Origin: Zoogloeaceae bacterium
GTDB lineage: Bacteria > Pseudomonadota > Gammaproteobacteria > Burkholderiales > Rhodocyclaceae
Assembly (NCBI GenBank): GCA_031290955.1
Contig: JAISLJ010000219.1
Coordinates: 1-10,524, forward strand
DNA length: 10,524 nucleotides
Direction: 5' to 3'
The notes below the pieces were generated by a model. That model saw only the letters and a program-made list of their open reading frames with translations, ran no database searches and had not been told where the DNA came from. Positions 1 through 7,300 of the stretch are shown here, piece after piece (position 1 is the first letter of the stretch; each line of letters opens with the position of its first letter). The position numbers were made by a program, and so were the translations under genes.

Positions 1-27
1 CTCTTCCTGCACGAGCGTCCGCTTCAT
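1..27 (-). CDS. 5' end of an unidentified gene, running off the window
   Basis: On the minus strand an ATG at 27-25 begins an open frame reading MKRTLVQEE before the window ends. It is preceded by an excellent Shine-Dalgarno sequence, AAGGAGG, at 40-34, with six bases between it and the ATG. That spacing makes a real start likely even though only nine codons are visible. Nine residues are too few to assign a family. The gene is divergent from pheT, with about 295 bp between the two starts, so something other than the usual pheS lies upstream of pheT here. Confidence 0.6.
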
Positions 28-33
28 CTCAAG

Positions 34-52
34 CCTCCTTGGAATTCCCAGG
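34..52 (-). promoter_or_regulatory. Ribosome binding site with overlapping palindrome
   Basis: The minus-strand AAGGAGG (40-34) is a near-perfect anti-16S match for the gene starting at 27. It partly overlaps a 16-bp near-palindrome at 37-52, centred on GGAATTCC and broken only by the 40/49 pair. The palindrome could be an operator, or a weak RNA stem that limits access to the ribosome binding site. The ribosome binding site is well supported. A regulatory role for the palindrome is only a possibility. Confidence 0.5.
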
Positions 53-122
53 GAGATACTATGACGACCGGACAACTATCGCGCTACAAAGGTGGACAGA
101 TAGGAAGCTCGCTACACCCTGA

Positions 123-151
123 CAATTGCCGTCTGCCAAGACCCCAAGACC
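123..151 (+). repeat. Motif shared with the dnaE upstream region, copy 1
   Basis: The 21 bases at 123-143 (beginning CAATTGCCG and ending CCAAGACC) are identical to 4263-4283. Both copies are followed by a further CCAAGACC: directly at 144-151 here, and after two extra bases (TG) in the dnaE copy. The motif lies about 170-200 bp before the pheT start and overlaps the putative -35 region of its promoter. It may be a shared regulatory site or a fragment of a dispersed repeat. No other copy was seen in the window. Confidence 0.6.
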
Positions 152-162
152 TCTGCTATCAT
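133..162 (+). promoter_or_regulatory. Predicted sigma-70 promoter of pheT
   Basis: An extended -10 element, TGC followed by TATCAT (157-162), differs from the consensus TATAAT at one base. CTGCCA at 133-138 could serve as a weak -35 (4 of 6 matches) with an 18-bp spacer, and it lies inside the 21-bp shared motif. Transcription from here would start near 168-170 and give a leader of about 155 bases before pheT. The -10 is convincing by eye; the -35 is not. Confidence 0.45.
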
Positions 163-169
163 AGTGGGT

Positions 170-322
170 TTTTGGAAGGGATGCGCTGTTGTTGTCGCCT
201 TGCGGCTTCCCTCCACGCCTGTGGCCGGGCGTATTCTCCAATACGGCGGGGAAGGGTTGCGTCTCTTCCATGCAAAATCATTCCCCGCATGAGGGGAAGT
301 TTCCAATCGGAGTTTGTTCTCG
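170..322 (+). promoter_or_regulatory. Structured pheT leader with alternative pairings
   Basis: The untranslated leader holds several short perfect stems. CTTCCC (206-211) pairs with GGGAAG (249-254) and encloses two hairpins: CCAC/GTGG (213-224, loop GCCT) and CGTATT/AATACG (230-245, loop CTCC). Together they form a possible three-way junction. Further on, TTCCCC (281-286) pairs with GGGGAA (293-298). GGGGAA at 248-253 can instead pair perfectly with TTCCCC at 281-286, which would break both of the other stems. Such exclusive pairing is typical of attenuators or translational switches. There is no U-run after the last hairpin, so a role in translation would fit better than intrinsic termination. 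No match to a known riboswitch family was recognised, and no folding energies were computed. Confidence 0.4.
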
Positions 323-326
323 ATGA
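270..326 (+). CDS. Possible 18-codon upstream ORF coupled to pheT
   Basis: ATG at 270 opens a short frame, MQNHSPHEGKFPIGVCSR, whose TGA (324-326) overlaps the pheT ATG (323-325) in an ATGA junction, an arrangement common in translational coupling. The frame runs through the 281-298 hairpin, so its translation would melt that stem. It contains one Phe codon, so it is not a Phe-rich leader peptide like that of E. coli pheST. The nearest ribosome-binding-like sequence (AAGGG near 252-256) is about 14 bases upstream, which is rather far. It may be chance. Confidence 0.25.
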   Translation: MQNHSPHEGKFPIGVCSR

Positions 327-2707
327 AATTTTCCGAATCCTGGTTGAGGACTCTTGTCAATCCTCCGGTTTCCAGCGAGGAACTGGCGCGCCTGCTCACG
401 ATGGCGGGGCTGGAGGTGGAGGCGCGTGAGCCGGTCGCGCCCGCGTTCCAGAACGTGGTGGCGGCGCAGGTGCTGGAGGTGGCGGGGCATCCCGATGCCG
501 ACCGCCTGCATGTGTGCCGGGTGGATACCGGCGCGGAAGCGCCCCGGCAGATCGTCTGCGGCGCGCCGAATGTCGCGGTCGGCCTGAAGGTTCCCTGCGC
601 CTTGCCCGGCGCGGTCTTGCCCGGCGACCTGCGCATCCAGGCCGCGAAGCTGCGCGGCGTCGATTCCGCCGGGATGCTCTGTTCTGCGCGGGAACTGGGG
701 ATTTCCAGCGACGCTTCCGGCCTATTCGTCCTGCCGCCCGAAACGCCAACAGGTGAGGATATCCGCCGTTGCCTCGACCTGGACGACATCCTCTTCACAT
801 TGAAACTCACGCCCAACCGCGCCGATTGCCTCTCGCTTCTCGGCATCGCCCGCGAGGTCGCGGCGCTTACCGGCGCGTCCATCACCCTGCCGTCCGTGCC
901 GTCCGTCACCGTGTGCGGCGCGGCGCGGCGCTTCGTCGCGCTGGATGCGCCCCAGGCGTGTCCGCGCTATTGTGGTCGGGTGATCGAGGCGGTCGACGCC
1001 CGCGCGCCAACGCCCGAATGGATGCGCCGTCGTCTGGAACGTTGCGGCATCCGCAGCATTTCCGCGTTGGTCGATGTGACCAACTACGTGCTCCTGGAAC
1101 TGGGGCAGCCCTTGCACGCCTTCGATTACGCGCGGCTCTCCGGCAACCTGCATGTCCGCATGGCTAGGCCCGGCGAAACCTTGACGCTCCTGAACGAGCA
1201 ACAGGTGGAATTTACCGCCGATGTGCTCGTGATTGCCGACGAGGCTCGGGCGCTGGCCATGGCGGGGATCATGGGCGGCACGGCAAGCGGCGTCACGCTG
1301 GAGACGCGGGATGTGTTCCTGGAATCCGCCTTCTTCGCGCCGGAGGCCATCGCCGGACGGGCGCGGCGCTACAATTTTTCCAGCGATGCCGCCCACCGCT
1401 ACGAGCGCGGCGTGGATTTCGAGAACTGTCGCCTGGCTCTGGAACGGGCAAGCGCCCTGGTGCTGGAAATCTGCGGCGGCAAGGTCGGGCCGATTACCGA
1501 ATCCGTCGCCAAACTTCCCGAGCGAGCGCCCGTGCGCCTGCGCCCTGCGCGTGTGGAACGGGTGCTGGGCGCGCCCATCGCAACGCAGGAGATTCGCGCC
1601 ATCCTGGAACGGCAGGCTCTTGCCTTCACCGAGCGCGACGACGCCTTTCTGGTAACGCCGCCCAGCTATCGCTTCGATCTCGAAATCGAGGCGGACCTGA
1701 TCGAGGAGGTCGCCCGCCTGCACGGCTACGAGAACATCTCCGCCGCCCCGGTGCAAGGACGGCTCGCCATGCGCGACGAGACGGAGACGGCGCGGCCCGC
1801 CTTTCGCGTGCGCCAGCTCCTCGCGGATCGCGGCTTTCAGGAGATCATCAGCTACGCCTTCGTGCCGGAAGTGTGGGAGACGGATTTCGCCGCCAACCAT
1901 GATCCAGTCCGCTTGGCGAATCCCATCGCCAGCCAGTTGGCAGTGCTGCGTTCCAGCCTGTTCGGCGGTTTGGTGGCGACGCTCTCGACCAACCTGAAGC
2001 GCAAGCAGGGGCGTGTGCGCCTCTTCGAGCAGGGCCGTTGCTTTTTGCGCGACAAAAACGCGGGCAACACCAGCATGGTGCAAGGCTACCAACAACCACT
2101 GCGTCTGGCGGCGCTGGCCAGCGGCACGGCCATGCCCGAAGGCTGGGGACACGACGGTCGCGCCGTGGATTTCTTCGACCTGAAGGGCGAACTGGAAGCC
2201 TTGCTCGCCCCGGCGGAACTCACCTTCGAGCAGGCAACGCATCCGGCGCTGCATCCGGGACAGGCGGCGAACATCTATCGGGAAGGGGAGTGGATTGGCG
2301 TGATCGGCGCCTTGCATCCGAAATGGATGCGGAAATACGAGCTTTCCAGCGCCCCCGTCCTCTTCGAGATTGCCTTCGAGGCCGCCACCCGCGCCCGGCT
2401 GCCGACCTACTCCGAACCTTCCCGCTTCCAGGCCGCCACTCGTGACCGGGCCTTCGTGCTGGACGCGCACATCCCCGCGCAGGAGATCCTGGCAGGCATG
2501 CGCGCGCATGCTCCGGCGCTTGTCACGGGCATCCAGCTCTTCGATGTCTATCAGGGGGAAGGCATCCCCGCAGGGAAAAAAAGCCTTGCTTTTCGTATAG
2601 TTATGCAAGATACTGGACGTACTTTGTTGGATGCGGAAATCGAATCCGCCATCAAACAGATCACCGCCTATCTGGAGCAGCGCCACGACGCCCGGCTGCG
2701 GACGTGA
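323..2707 (+). CDS. pheT: Phenylalanyl-tRNA synthetase beta subunit
   Basis: The 794-residue beta chain of the cytoplasmic alpha2-beta2 enzyme that charges tRNA-Phe with phenylalanine. The length is typical of bacterial PheT. The start MKFSESWLRTLVNP is the family's characteristic beginning, so ATG 323 is chosen over an in-frame TTG at 314; CGGAG at 308-312 can act as ribosome binding site with a slightly long spacing. Visible domains are an EMAP-like tRNA-binding OB fold (about 39-150), B3/B4 editing-type domains with LTPNRADCLS near 160 and SSDAAHRYERGVDF near 353-366, B5 and the catalytic-like core, and a C-terminal FDX-ACB anticodon-binding domain (about 694-794). The catalytic alpha chain, pheS, normally sits immediately upstream but is not in the window. 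The stop is 38 bases before the ihfA ATG. An AT-rich stretch of unusual codons near 2575-2635 may hold an internal promoter. Confidence 0.97.
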   Translation: MKFSESWLRTLVNPPVSSEELARLLTMAGLEVEAREPVAPAFQNVVAAQVLEVAGHPDADRLHVCRVDTGAEAPRQIVCGAPNVAVGLKVPCALPGAVLPGDLRIQAAKLRGVDSAGMLCSARELGISSDASGLFVLPPETPTGEDIRRCLDLDDILFTLKLTPNRADCLSLLGIAREVAALTGASITLPSVPSVTVCGAARRFVALDAPQACPRYCGRVIEAVDARAPTPEWMRRRLERCGIRSISALVDVTNYVLLELGQPLHAFDYARLSGNLHVRMARPGETLTLLNEQQVEFTADVLVIADEARALAMAGIMGGTASGVTLETRDVFLESAFFAPEAIAGRARRYNFSSDAAHRYERGVDFENCRLALERASALVLEICGGKVGPITESVAKLPERAPVRLRPARVERVLGAPIATQEIRAILERQALAFTERDDAFLVTPPSYRFDLEIEADLIEEVARLHGYENISAAPVQGRLAMRDETETARPAFRVRQLLADRGFQEIISYAFVPEVWETDFAANHDPVRLANPIASQLAVLRSSLFGGLVATLSTNLKRKQGRVRLFEQGRCFLRDKNAGNTSMVQGYQQPLRLAALASGTAMPEGWGHDGRAVDFFDLKGELEALLAPAELTFEQATHPALHPGQAANIYREGEWIGVIGALHPKWMRKYELSSAPVLFEIAFEAATRARLPTYSEPSRFQAATRDRAFVLDAHIPAQEILAGMRAHAPALVTGIQLFDVYQGEGIPAGKKSLAFRIVMQDTGRTLLDAEIESAIKQITAYLEQRHDARLRT
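2586..2614 (+). promoter_or_regulatory. Possible internal promoter for ihfA inside pheT
   Basis: Within GC-rich pheT, positions about 2575-2635 are markedly AT-rich, with an A7 tract (2576-2582) and A/T-ending codons, including the rare Ile codon ATA. TTGCTT (2586-2591) and GATACT (2609-2614) are 17 bp apart and match the -35/-10 consensus at 3 and 4 of 6 positions. TATAGT (2596-2601, 5 of 6) is an alternative -10. In E. coli, ihfA (himA) has its own promoter inside pheT, so the location is plausible. The element match alone is modest. Confidence 0.35.
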
Positions 2708-2745
2708 CGCCAGGAAAGAATATCCCCTGGAGCAACGCGAAGACC

Positions 2746-3048
2746 ATGACCTTGACCAAAGCTGAACTCGCGGATTTGTTGTACCAGCAAGTCGGCCTCA
2801 ACAAGCGCGAAGCCAAGGATATGGTGGAAGCGTTCTTTGAGGAGATCCGTTGTGCTCTGGAGCGCGGCGAGAGCGTCAAGCTCACTGGCTTCGGCAATTT
2901 CCAGGCGCGGGACAAGCCCGAGCGCCCCGGACGCAACCCGAAGACCGGGGAGTCGATCCCCATCTCCGCCCGCCGTGTGGTGACATTCCACCCAAGCCCC
3001 ATGCTGAAGTCTGCAATCGAGTCCGCGTTCTATGGAAGCGAGTCCTGA
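2746..3048 (+). CDS. ihfA: Integration host factor alpha subunit
   Basis: This 100-residue protein is a DNA-bending subunit that pairs with IhfB in the nucleoid to shape promoters, origins and recombination sites. The start MTLTKAELADLLYQQVGLNK is the standard IhfA beginning. The dimerisation helices are followed by the signature KLTGFGNF (45-52) and the beta arm RPGRNPKTGE with Pro65, the residue that intercalates into DNA. ATG 2746 is preferred to an in-frame GTG at 2704 that overlaps the pheT stop, because the latter adds 14 residues absent from the family. A GGAG at 2729-2732 lies 13 bases upstream and partly inside a CCAGG/CCTGG inverted repeat (2710-2730), so initiation may be modest. 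The gene follows pheT in the conserved order and overlaps the next gene by 17 bases. Confidence 0.96.
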   Translation: MTLTKAELADLLYQQVGLNKREAKDMVEAFFEEIRCALERGESVKLTGFGNFQARDKPERPGRNPKTGESIPISARRVVTFHPSPMLKSAIESAFYGSES

Positions 3049-3409
3049 CGAACGCCCGGAGGAAAAGGAGCCGCCGCTCCCGCCCATTCCGGCCAAACGT
3101 TATTTCACCATTGGCGAGGTCAGCGAACTTTGCGGCGTCAAGCCGCATGTGTTGCGCTACTGGGAACACGAATTCACGCAGCTGAAACCCATCAAGCGCC
3201 GCGGCAACCGCCGCTACTACCAGCATCACGAAGTGCTTCTGGTGCGACGCATCCGCGAGCTGCTCTACAGCGAAGGGTTTACCATCAGCGGCGCGCGCAA
3301 CCATCTGGACAAGGTTCTTCTGGAAGCCATGGAACCCGCCAGCAATACTGAATTGACATTCGTCCATGTCAAGGAAGAACTGAAGGCGATCATGAAGTTG
3401 CTGGAGTAG
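3032..3409 (+). CDS. MerR-family transcriptional regulator downstream of ihfA
   Basis: A 125-residue protein with a MerR-type winged helix at about 23-90. The recognition segment YFTIGEVSELCGVKPHVLRYWE is followed by the wing RRGNRRYYQHHEVLLVRRIRELL, and then by a short helical tail (EELKAIMKLLE) that would form the dimer coil. No cysteine-rich metal or ligand-binding C-terminus is present, so the inducer is unknown. A small MerR gene directly after ihfA is a conserved arrangement in beta- and gammaproteobacteria, and no established symbol is recognised. The start overlaps the ihfA end by 17 bases and lacks a strong ribosome binding site, suggesting translational coupling. The N-terminal ~20 residues are Pro/Glu-rich and probably disordered. 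Confidence 0.93.
   Translation: MEASPDERPEEKEPPLPPIPAKRYFTIGEVSELCGVKPHVLRYWEHEFTQLKPIKRRGNRRYYQHHEVLLVRRIRELLYSEGFTISGARNHLDKVLLEAMEPASNTELTFVHVKEELKAIMKLLE
3353..3372. repeat. Perfect 7-bp dyad near the end of the MerR-family gene
   Basis: TTGACAT (3353-3359) and ATGTCAA (3366-3372) form a perfect inverted repeat with a six-base centre. The size resembles a MerR-type operator, and the left arm contains the -35 consensus TTGACA. It lies inside codons for the helical tail, about 40 bases before the stop, and no gene starts downstream on the plus strand, so it may be a chance dyad or an mRNA hairpin. Confidence 0.25.
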
Positions 3410-3475
3410 GGCGCTTCGGTTTCCACGTGAAGACGGAAGGTTGGGCTACGCTTGCTGTCCCCGATTTTCCCATGC

Positions 3476-4012
3476 CTATTTTCCAGCCGATATTCCGGAG
3501 CGCAACCGCTGGGCAATCTGGTTGGCTTCAGCGTGGCTCATGTGTCCCCCGGTAATTTGCAAGTCACCTCCGCAAACTTCGGCGCGGATGAACGGCGCGA
3601 CCGCCACTTTGCCTTTCCCTTCTTCGATGAACAGAATCGCGGCGCGTTTGCCGATGTTCTGGCGCGTGAGTGCGCAGAAGATACGTTGGCCTTCGGCGTT
3701 CAGACTGAGGTGTATTGCGAATTGATACTCCTGGTTGAACGCCAATTGCGCGTCTTGCAAATGCGCGCTGGAGATTTCCACCTGCTTTTTGAGCAGCAGT
3801 GGCGGGAGAAGATCATTCCCGCGGTATAACTCGCGATCGTCAGGCACGGCGCCAGCGAGCGCGCTTTCCAGAGCCTCCGGCGTATCGTCAACCATGCGGA
3901 TTTCGAGAATGATCGCGCGGCTTTCGGGGGCAGTGGTACGGGTTGCGCGCTCCGGTTCTGCGCAAGCGGTCAGGATTGCGGCAATTGCAGCGATGAAAAT
4001 ATGTTTTTGCAT
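3476..4012 (-). CDS. Lipoprotein resembling the SecDF P1-head subdomain
   Basis: A 178-residue predicted lipoprotein. The N-terminus MQKHIFIAAIAAILTAC ends in a lipobox (LTAC) with the acylated Cys at 17. The following residue is Ala, not Asp, which favours outer-membrane sorting. From about residue 75 the sequence VEISSAHLQDAQLAFNQ, then TRQNIGKRAAILF and GGDLQITGGHMSHAEANQIA closely parallel the P1-head region of SecD (substrate-contacting, periplasmic). There are no transmembrane helices after the signal, so it is not a SecD protein itself; similar stand-alone domains occur in proteobacterial lipoproteins of unknown role. The start is fixed by AAGGAG at 4022-4017, four bases before the ATG. 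A longer in-frame reading to 4195 would destroy the signal peptide. The gene converges with the MerR-family gene, 66 bases apart. Confidence 0.8.
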   Translation of the reverse strand: MQKHIFIAAIAAILTACAEPERATRTTAPESRAIILEIRMVDDTPEALESALAGAVPDDRELYRGNDLLPPLLLKKQVEISSAHLQDAQLAFNQEYQFAIHLSLNAEGQRIFCALTRQNIGKRAAILFIEEGKGKVAVAPFIRAEVCGGDLQITGGHMSHAEANQIAQRLRSGISAGK

Positions 4013-4262
4013 GATGCTCCTTTTTCGCTCCTTCGGGCAGAAACGCCAGCAAAGCGCCAATGGACGCCATGCTACAATATCTTCATCATGCTTTCCCGGT
4101 TTTCCTGGTTCCCCGATGGCTGCATTTAACGCGGTGGTCAGCGACACGGTGACGAGCACAACACGCTGGTGCTGAAGGAAATCCCCGCTGACCAAGGTAA
4201 CTGGCTATGCCCAACGGGGGGCGAGAAGCCTTCCCAACACCATCACTGCCGCCCGAAGGGCG

Positions 4263-4293
4263 CAATTGCCGTCTGCCAAGACCTGCCAAGACC
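4263..4293 (+). repeat. Motif shared with the pheT upstream region, copy 2
   Basis: Positions 4263-4283 are identical to 123-143. In this copy CTGCCAAGACC occurs twice in tandem (4274-4284 region and 4283-4293). The motif ends 53 bases before the dnaE ATG and 20 bases before its candidate -10, so it occupies the upstream edge of the promoter. In the pheT copy the motif sits 5 bases before the extended -10. Confidence 0.6.
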
Positions 4294-4313
4294 GGGAATG
4301 GGGCTGGATCGCG

Positions 4314-4319
4314 TAGAAT
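4314..4319 (+). promoter_or_regulatory. Candidate -10 element of dnaE
   Basis: TAGAAT differs from TATAAT at one base and lies 27 bases before the dnaE ATG, giving a short leader of about 20 bases. No good -35 hexamer is found 16-18 bp upstream, so an activator or a different sigma contact may be needed, or this is not the main promoter. The CAGG at 4335-4338 is the only ribosome-binding-like sequence before the ATG. Confidence 0.35.
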
Positions 4320-4346
4320 TGCCATTTTTGGATTCAGGTCTTGCCC

Positions 4347-7300
4347 ATGTCGTCCCGATTTGTTCATCTGCGCGCCCATAGTGAGTTTTCCATCGACGAT
4401 GGCATCCTGCGTGTGCGCGATGCCGTAACGCAGGCCGGGGCGGAAGGTATGCCGGCGCTGGCCCTGACCGATTCCATGAATCTCTTCGGCCTCGTGAAGT
4501 TCTACAAGGCTGCGCGCGAAAATGGCGTGAAACCCATTGCCGGGGCGGATTGCTGGATCACCAACCCGGAAGACCCGAACACGCCGCATCGCCTCCTGTT
4601 GCTCGTCCGGCAGCAGAAGGGCTACCTGCAACTCTCCGAAATGCTGACCCGCGCCTATACCGCGCCCAAGCGCCCGGAAAAGGCGCAGATTCATCCGGAC
4701 TGGTTCCGGGAGGTCGGCGCCGACGGCTTGATCGCGCTCTCCGGGGCGGAGGCCGGGGATGTGGGCGAGGCGATTCGCCTGGGCAATCTTTCTTTGGCCC
4801 GCGCCCGCGCGGAAGCCTGGCTGCAGCGCTTTCCGGAAGCCTTCTATCTGGAAGTGCAACGCTACGGGCAAAAGGGCGCGGCGGCGTTCGTGGAAGCCAC
4901 AGCGCATCTGGCGGGCATCTCCTCCATTCCCCTGGTCGCCACGCATCCGGTGCAGTTCCTGACGCGGGAGGATTTTCGCGCCCACGAGGCGCGGGTGTGC
5001 ATCGCCGAGGGACACACGCTGGGCAGCCCGCGGCGGCCGCGTGTCTTTACCGAGGAGCAGTATTTCAAGAGTTCGGCGGAGATGACCGAACGCTTCGCCG
5101 ACCTGCCCGAAGCCCTGGAAAATTCGCTGGAGATCGCGCAACGCTGCAATCTCGAACTGACGCTGGGACAGAACTTCCTGCCCCGCTTCCCGACGCCGGA
5201 GGGCATGAGCCTTGAAGACTATCTGACCCAGGAAGCCCGAACAGGCCTTGAGCGCCGTCTGGCCCGGCTTTTTCCGGAAGAAGGGGAGCGCGCCCGCCGC
5301 AAGCCGGAGTACGAGGCGCGGCTGGAAACGGAACTGGCCACCATCATCCAGATGGGTTTTCCCGGCTACTTTCTCATCGTGGCGGATTTCATCAACTGGG
5401 GGAAGGCGAACGGCGTGCCGGTGGGACCGGGACGTGGTTCCGGCGCGGGATCGCTCGTCGCCTTCTGTCTTGGCATCACCGATCTCGATCCGCTCCCCTA
5501 TGCGCTCCTCTTTGAGCGCTTCCTGAATCCGGAGCGGGTCTCCATGCCCGACTTCGACATCGATTTCTGCCAGGACAACCGTGGCCGGGTAATCGAATAC
5601 GTGCGCGCCCGCTACGGCGCGGATGCCGTCTCGCAGATCGTCACCTTCGGCACCATGTCTTCCAAGGCGGTGATCCGCGATGTGGGCCGGGTGCTTGACC
5701 TGCCCTATTCGCTTTGCGACCGGCTCTCGAAACTGATCCCGGTGGAACAGAACAAGCCGCTCTCCCTGACCGAGGCCCTGAAGAAAGAGCCTGCCTTGCA
5801 GGAGATGATGGAAGACCCGCAAGATGGCGAATCCGTGCGCGAACTCTTCGACCTCGCCCTGCGCCTGGAAGACCTGACGCGCAACGTCGGCATGCACGCG
5901 GGCGGTGTGCTGATCGCGCCGGGACGCATCACCGATTTCTGCCCCATCTACCAGGCCAGCGGCAACGACGCCGCGCCGGTCTCCCAGTTCGACAAGGATG
6001 ACGTGGAGAAGATCGGCCTCGTGAAGTTCGACTTCCTGGGCCTCCGTAACCTCACCATCATCCGGCTCGCCCTCGATTACGTGGAGCGACTGACCGGCAA
6101 CTGCCCCGACCTCGCCACGCTGGGGCTGGACGATCCGGCGGCCTACCGCATCCTGAAGGAGGCCAACACCACCGCCATCTTCCAGCTTGAATCGGAAGGC
6201 ATGAAGAAGCTTTTGAAGAAACTGGAGCCGGATTGCTTCGAGGACATTATCGCCGTCCTTGCCCTGTATCGTCCGGGGCCGCTCGGTTCCGGCATGGTCG
6301 ATGACTTCATCCTGCGCAAGAAGGGACGCCAGAAGATCGACTATTTCCACGACGATCTCAGGAACTGCCTTGCCCCGACCTATGGCGTCATCGTCTATCA
6401 GGAACAGGTGATGCAAATCTCCCAGATCATCGGCGGCTACACCCTGGGCGGGGCCGATCTCCTGCGGCGGGCGATGGGCAAGAAGAAGCCGGAGGAAATG
6501 GCCCGGCACCGGACGACGATCGCCGAAGGCGCAAAGCGGCAAGGCTATGATCCCCGGCTTGCCGAACAGTTGTTCGACCTGATGACGAAGTTTGCCGAAT
6601 ACGGCTTCAACAAGTCGCACACCGCCGCCTACGCCGTCATCACCTACCAGACCGCCTGGCTGAAGGCCCATCACTGCGCGGCCTTCATGGCGGCCACCCT
6701 TTCTTCAGACATGGACGACACCGACGCGATCAAGATTTTCCGCGACGATGCGCTCCTGAACGGCATGCATATCCTGGGGCCGGACATCAACGCCTCGGCC
6801 TTCGCTTTCGAGCCGGTGGATTCCAGCACCATCCGCTACGGCCTGGGCGCGGTGAAGGGCGTGGGCGAGCAGGCGGTGCGGCTCATCCTTGCGGAGCGGC
6901 AAAAGGCGGGGCCGTACCGCGATCTTTTCGATTTCTGTGTGCGCGTGGACAAGCGCCAGGTGAATCGCCGCGCCATCGAATCGCTGGTGCGCGCCGGGGC
7001 TTTCGACGCGCTGGACCCGGATCGCGCCAAGCTCCTCGCCTCCGTGGGCATTGCCATTGAGGCGGCGGATCAGGCCGAGCGCCATGCCCAGCAGACGAGC
7101 CTTTTCGATGCCCTCTCCGATCCCGCCCTGCACGCCCCGCAATATGTATGCGTCCCGCCCTGGAGCGACCGGGAACGGCTGCTGCACGAAAAAGAGGCGC
7201 TGGGTTTCTTCTTCTCCGGTCATCCTTTCGACAGCTATCGCAAGGTGTGCGCGCGCTTCGTGCGGGGATCGCTGAAAAGCCTGGAAGTCTCCCGCGAGAC

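Larger units (their letters stand above)
4013..4346. other. Divergent intergenic region before dnaE
   Basis: This 334-bp stretch separates the lipoprotein gene from dnaE. On the plus strand, TGC followed by TACAAT (4070-4078) looks like an extended -10, and the first ATG after it (4088) opens only a 13-codon frame ending in TAA. Further on are a CGCCC-GAA-GGGCG hairpin (4250-4262) and, directly abutting it, the second copy of the 21-bp motif. A third element, TAGAAT at 4314-4319, is a plausible -10 for dnaE. No convincing gene or known structured RNA was recognised between 4090 and 4250. Confidence 0.5.

Noticed and set aside
112..909. 265-codon minus-strand frame covering the pheT leader and start
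   Set aside because: It overlaps the conserved PheT N-terminus in antisense, has no ribosome binding site, and its composition looks random.
722..2686. 654-codon open frame on the minus strand opposite pheT
   Set aside because: GC-rich coding DNA with a strong third-position bias leaves long antisense frames open; the product resembles no protein family and pheT on the other strand is certain.
2704..2745. GTG at 2704 as an earlier ihfA start overlapping the pheT stop
   Set aside because: The extra 14 residues are not part of IhfA, whose family start MTLTKAEL matches ATG 2746.
3410..3475. Possible tRNA gene after the MerR-family gene
   Set aside because: A tRNA often follows ihfA-merR in related genomes, but this 66-bp gap is too short and has no cloverleaf or T-loop sequence.
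4088..4129. 13-codon frame (MLSRFSWFPDGCI) after an extended -10-like TACAAT
   Set aside because: No ribosome binding site, and the stop comes after 13 codons; nothing marks it as more than chance. The frame after the stop is also unrecognisable.
4013..4195. 61-codon N-terminal extension of the lipoprotein gene
   Set aside because: It would bury the lipobox signal peptide, and a strong AAGGAG sits directly before the ATG at 4012.
4086..6674. 862-codon open frame on the minus strand opposite dnaE
   Set aside because: Same cause: it lies exactly antisense to highly conserved DnaE codons, has low-complexity His/Gly/Arg-rich composition and no start signals.
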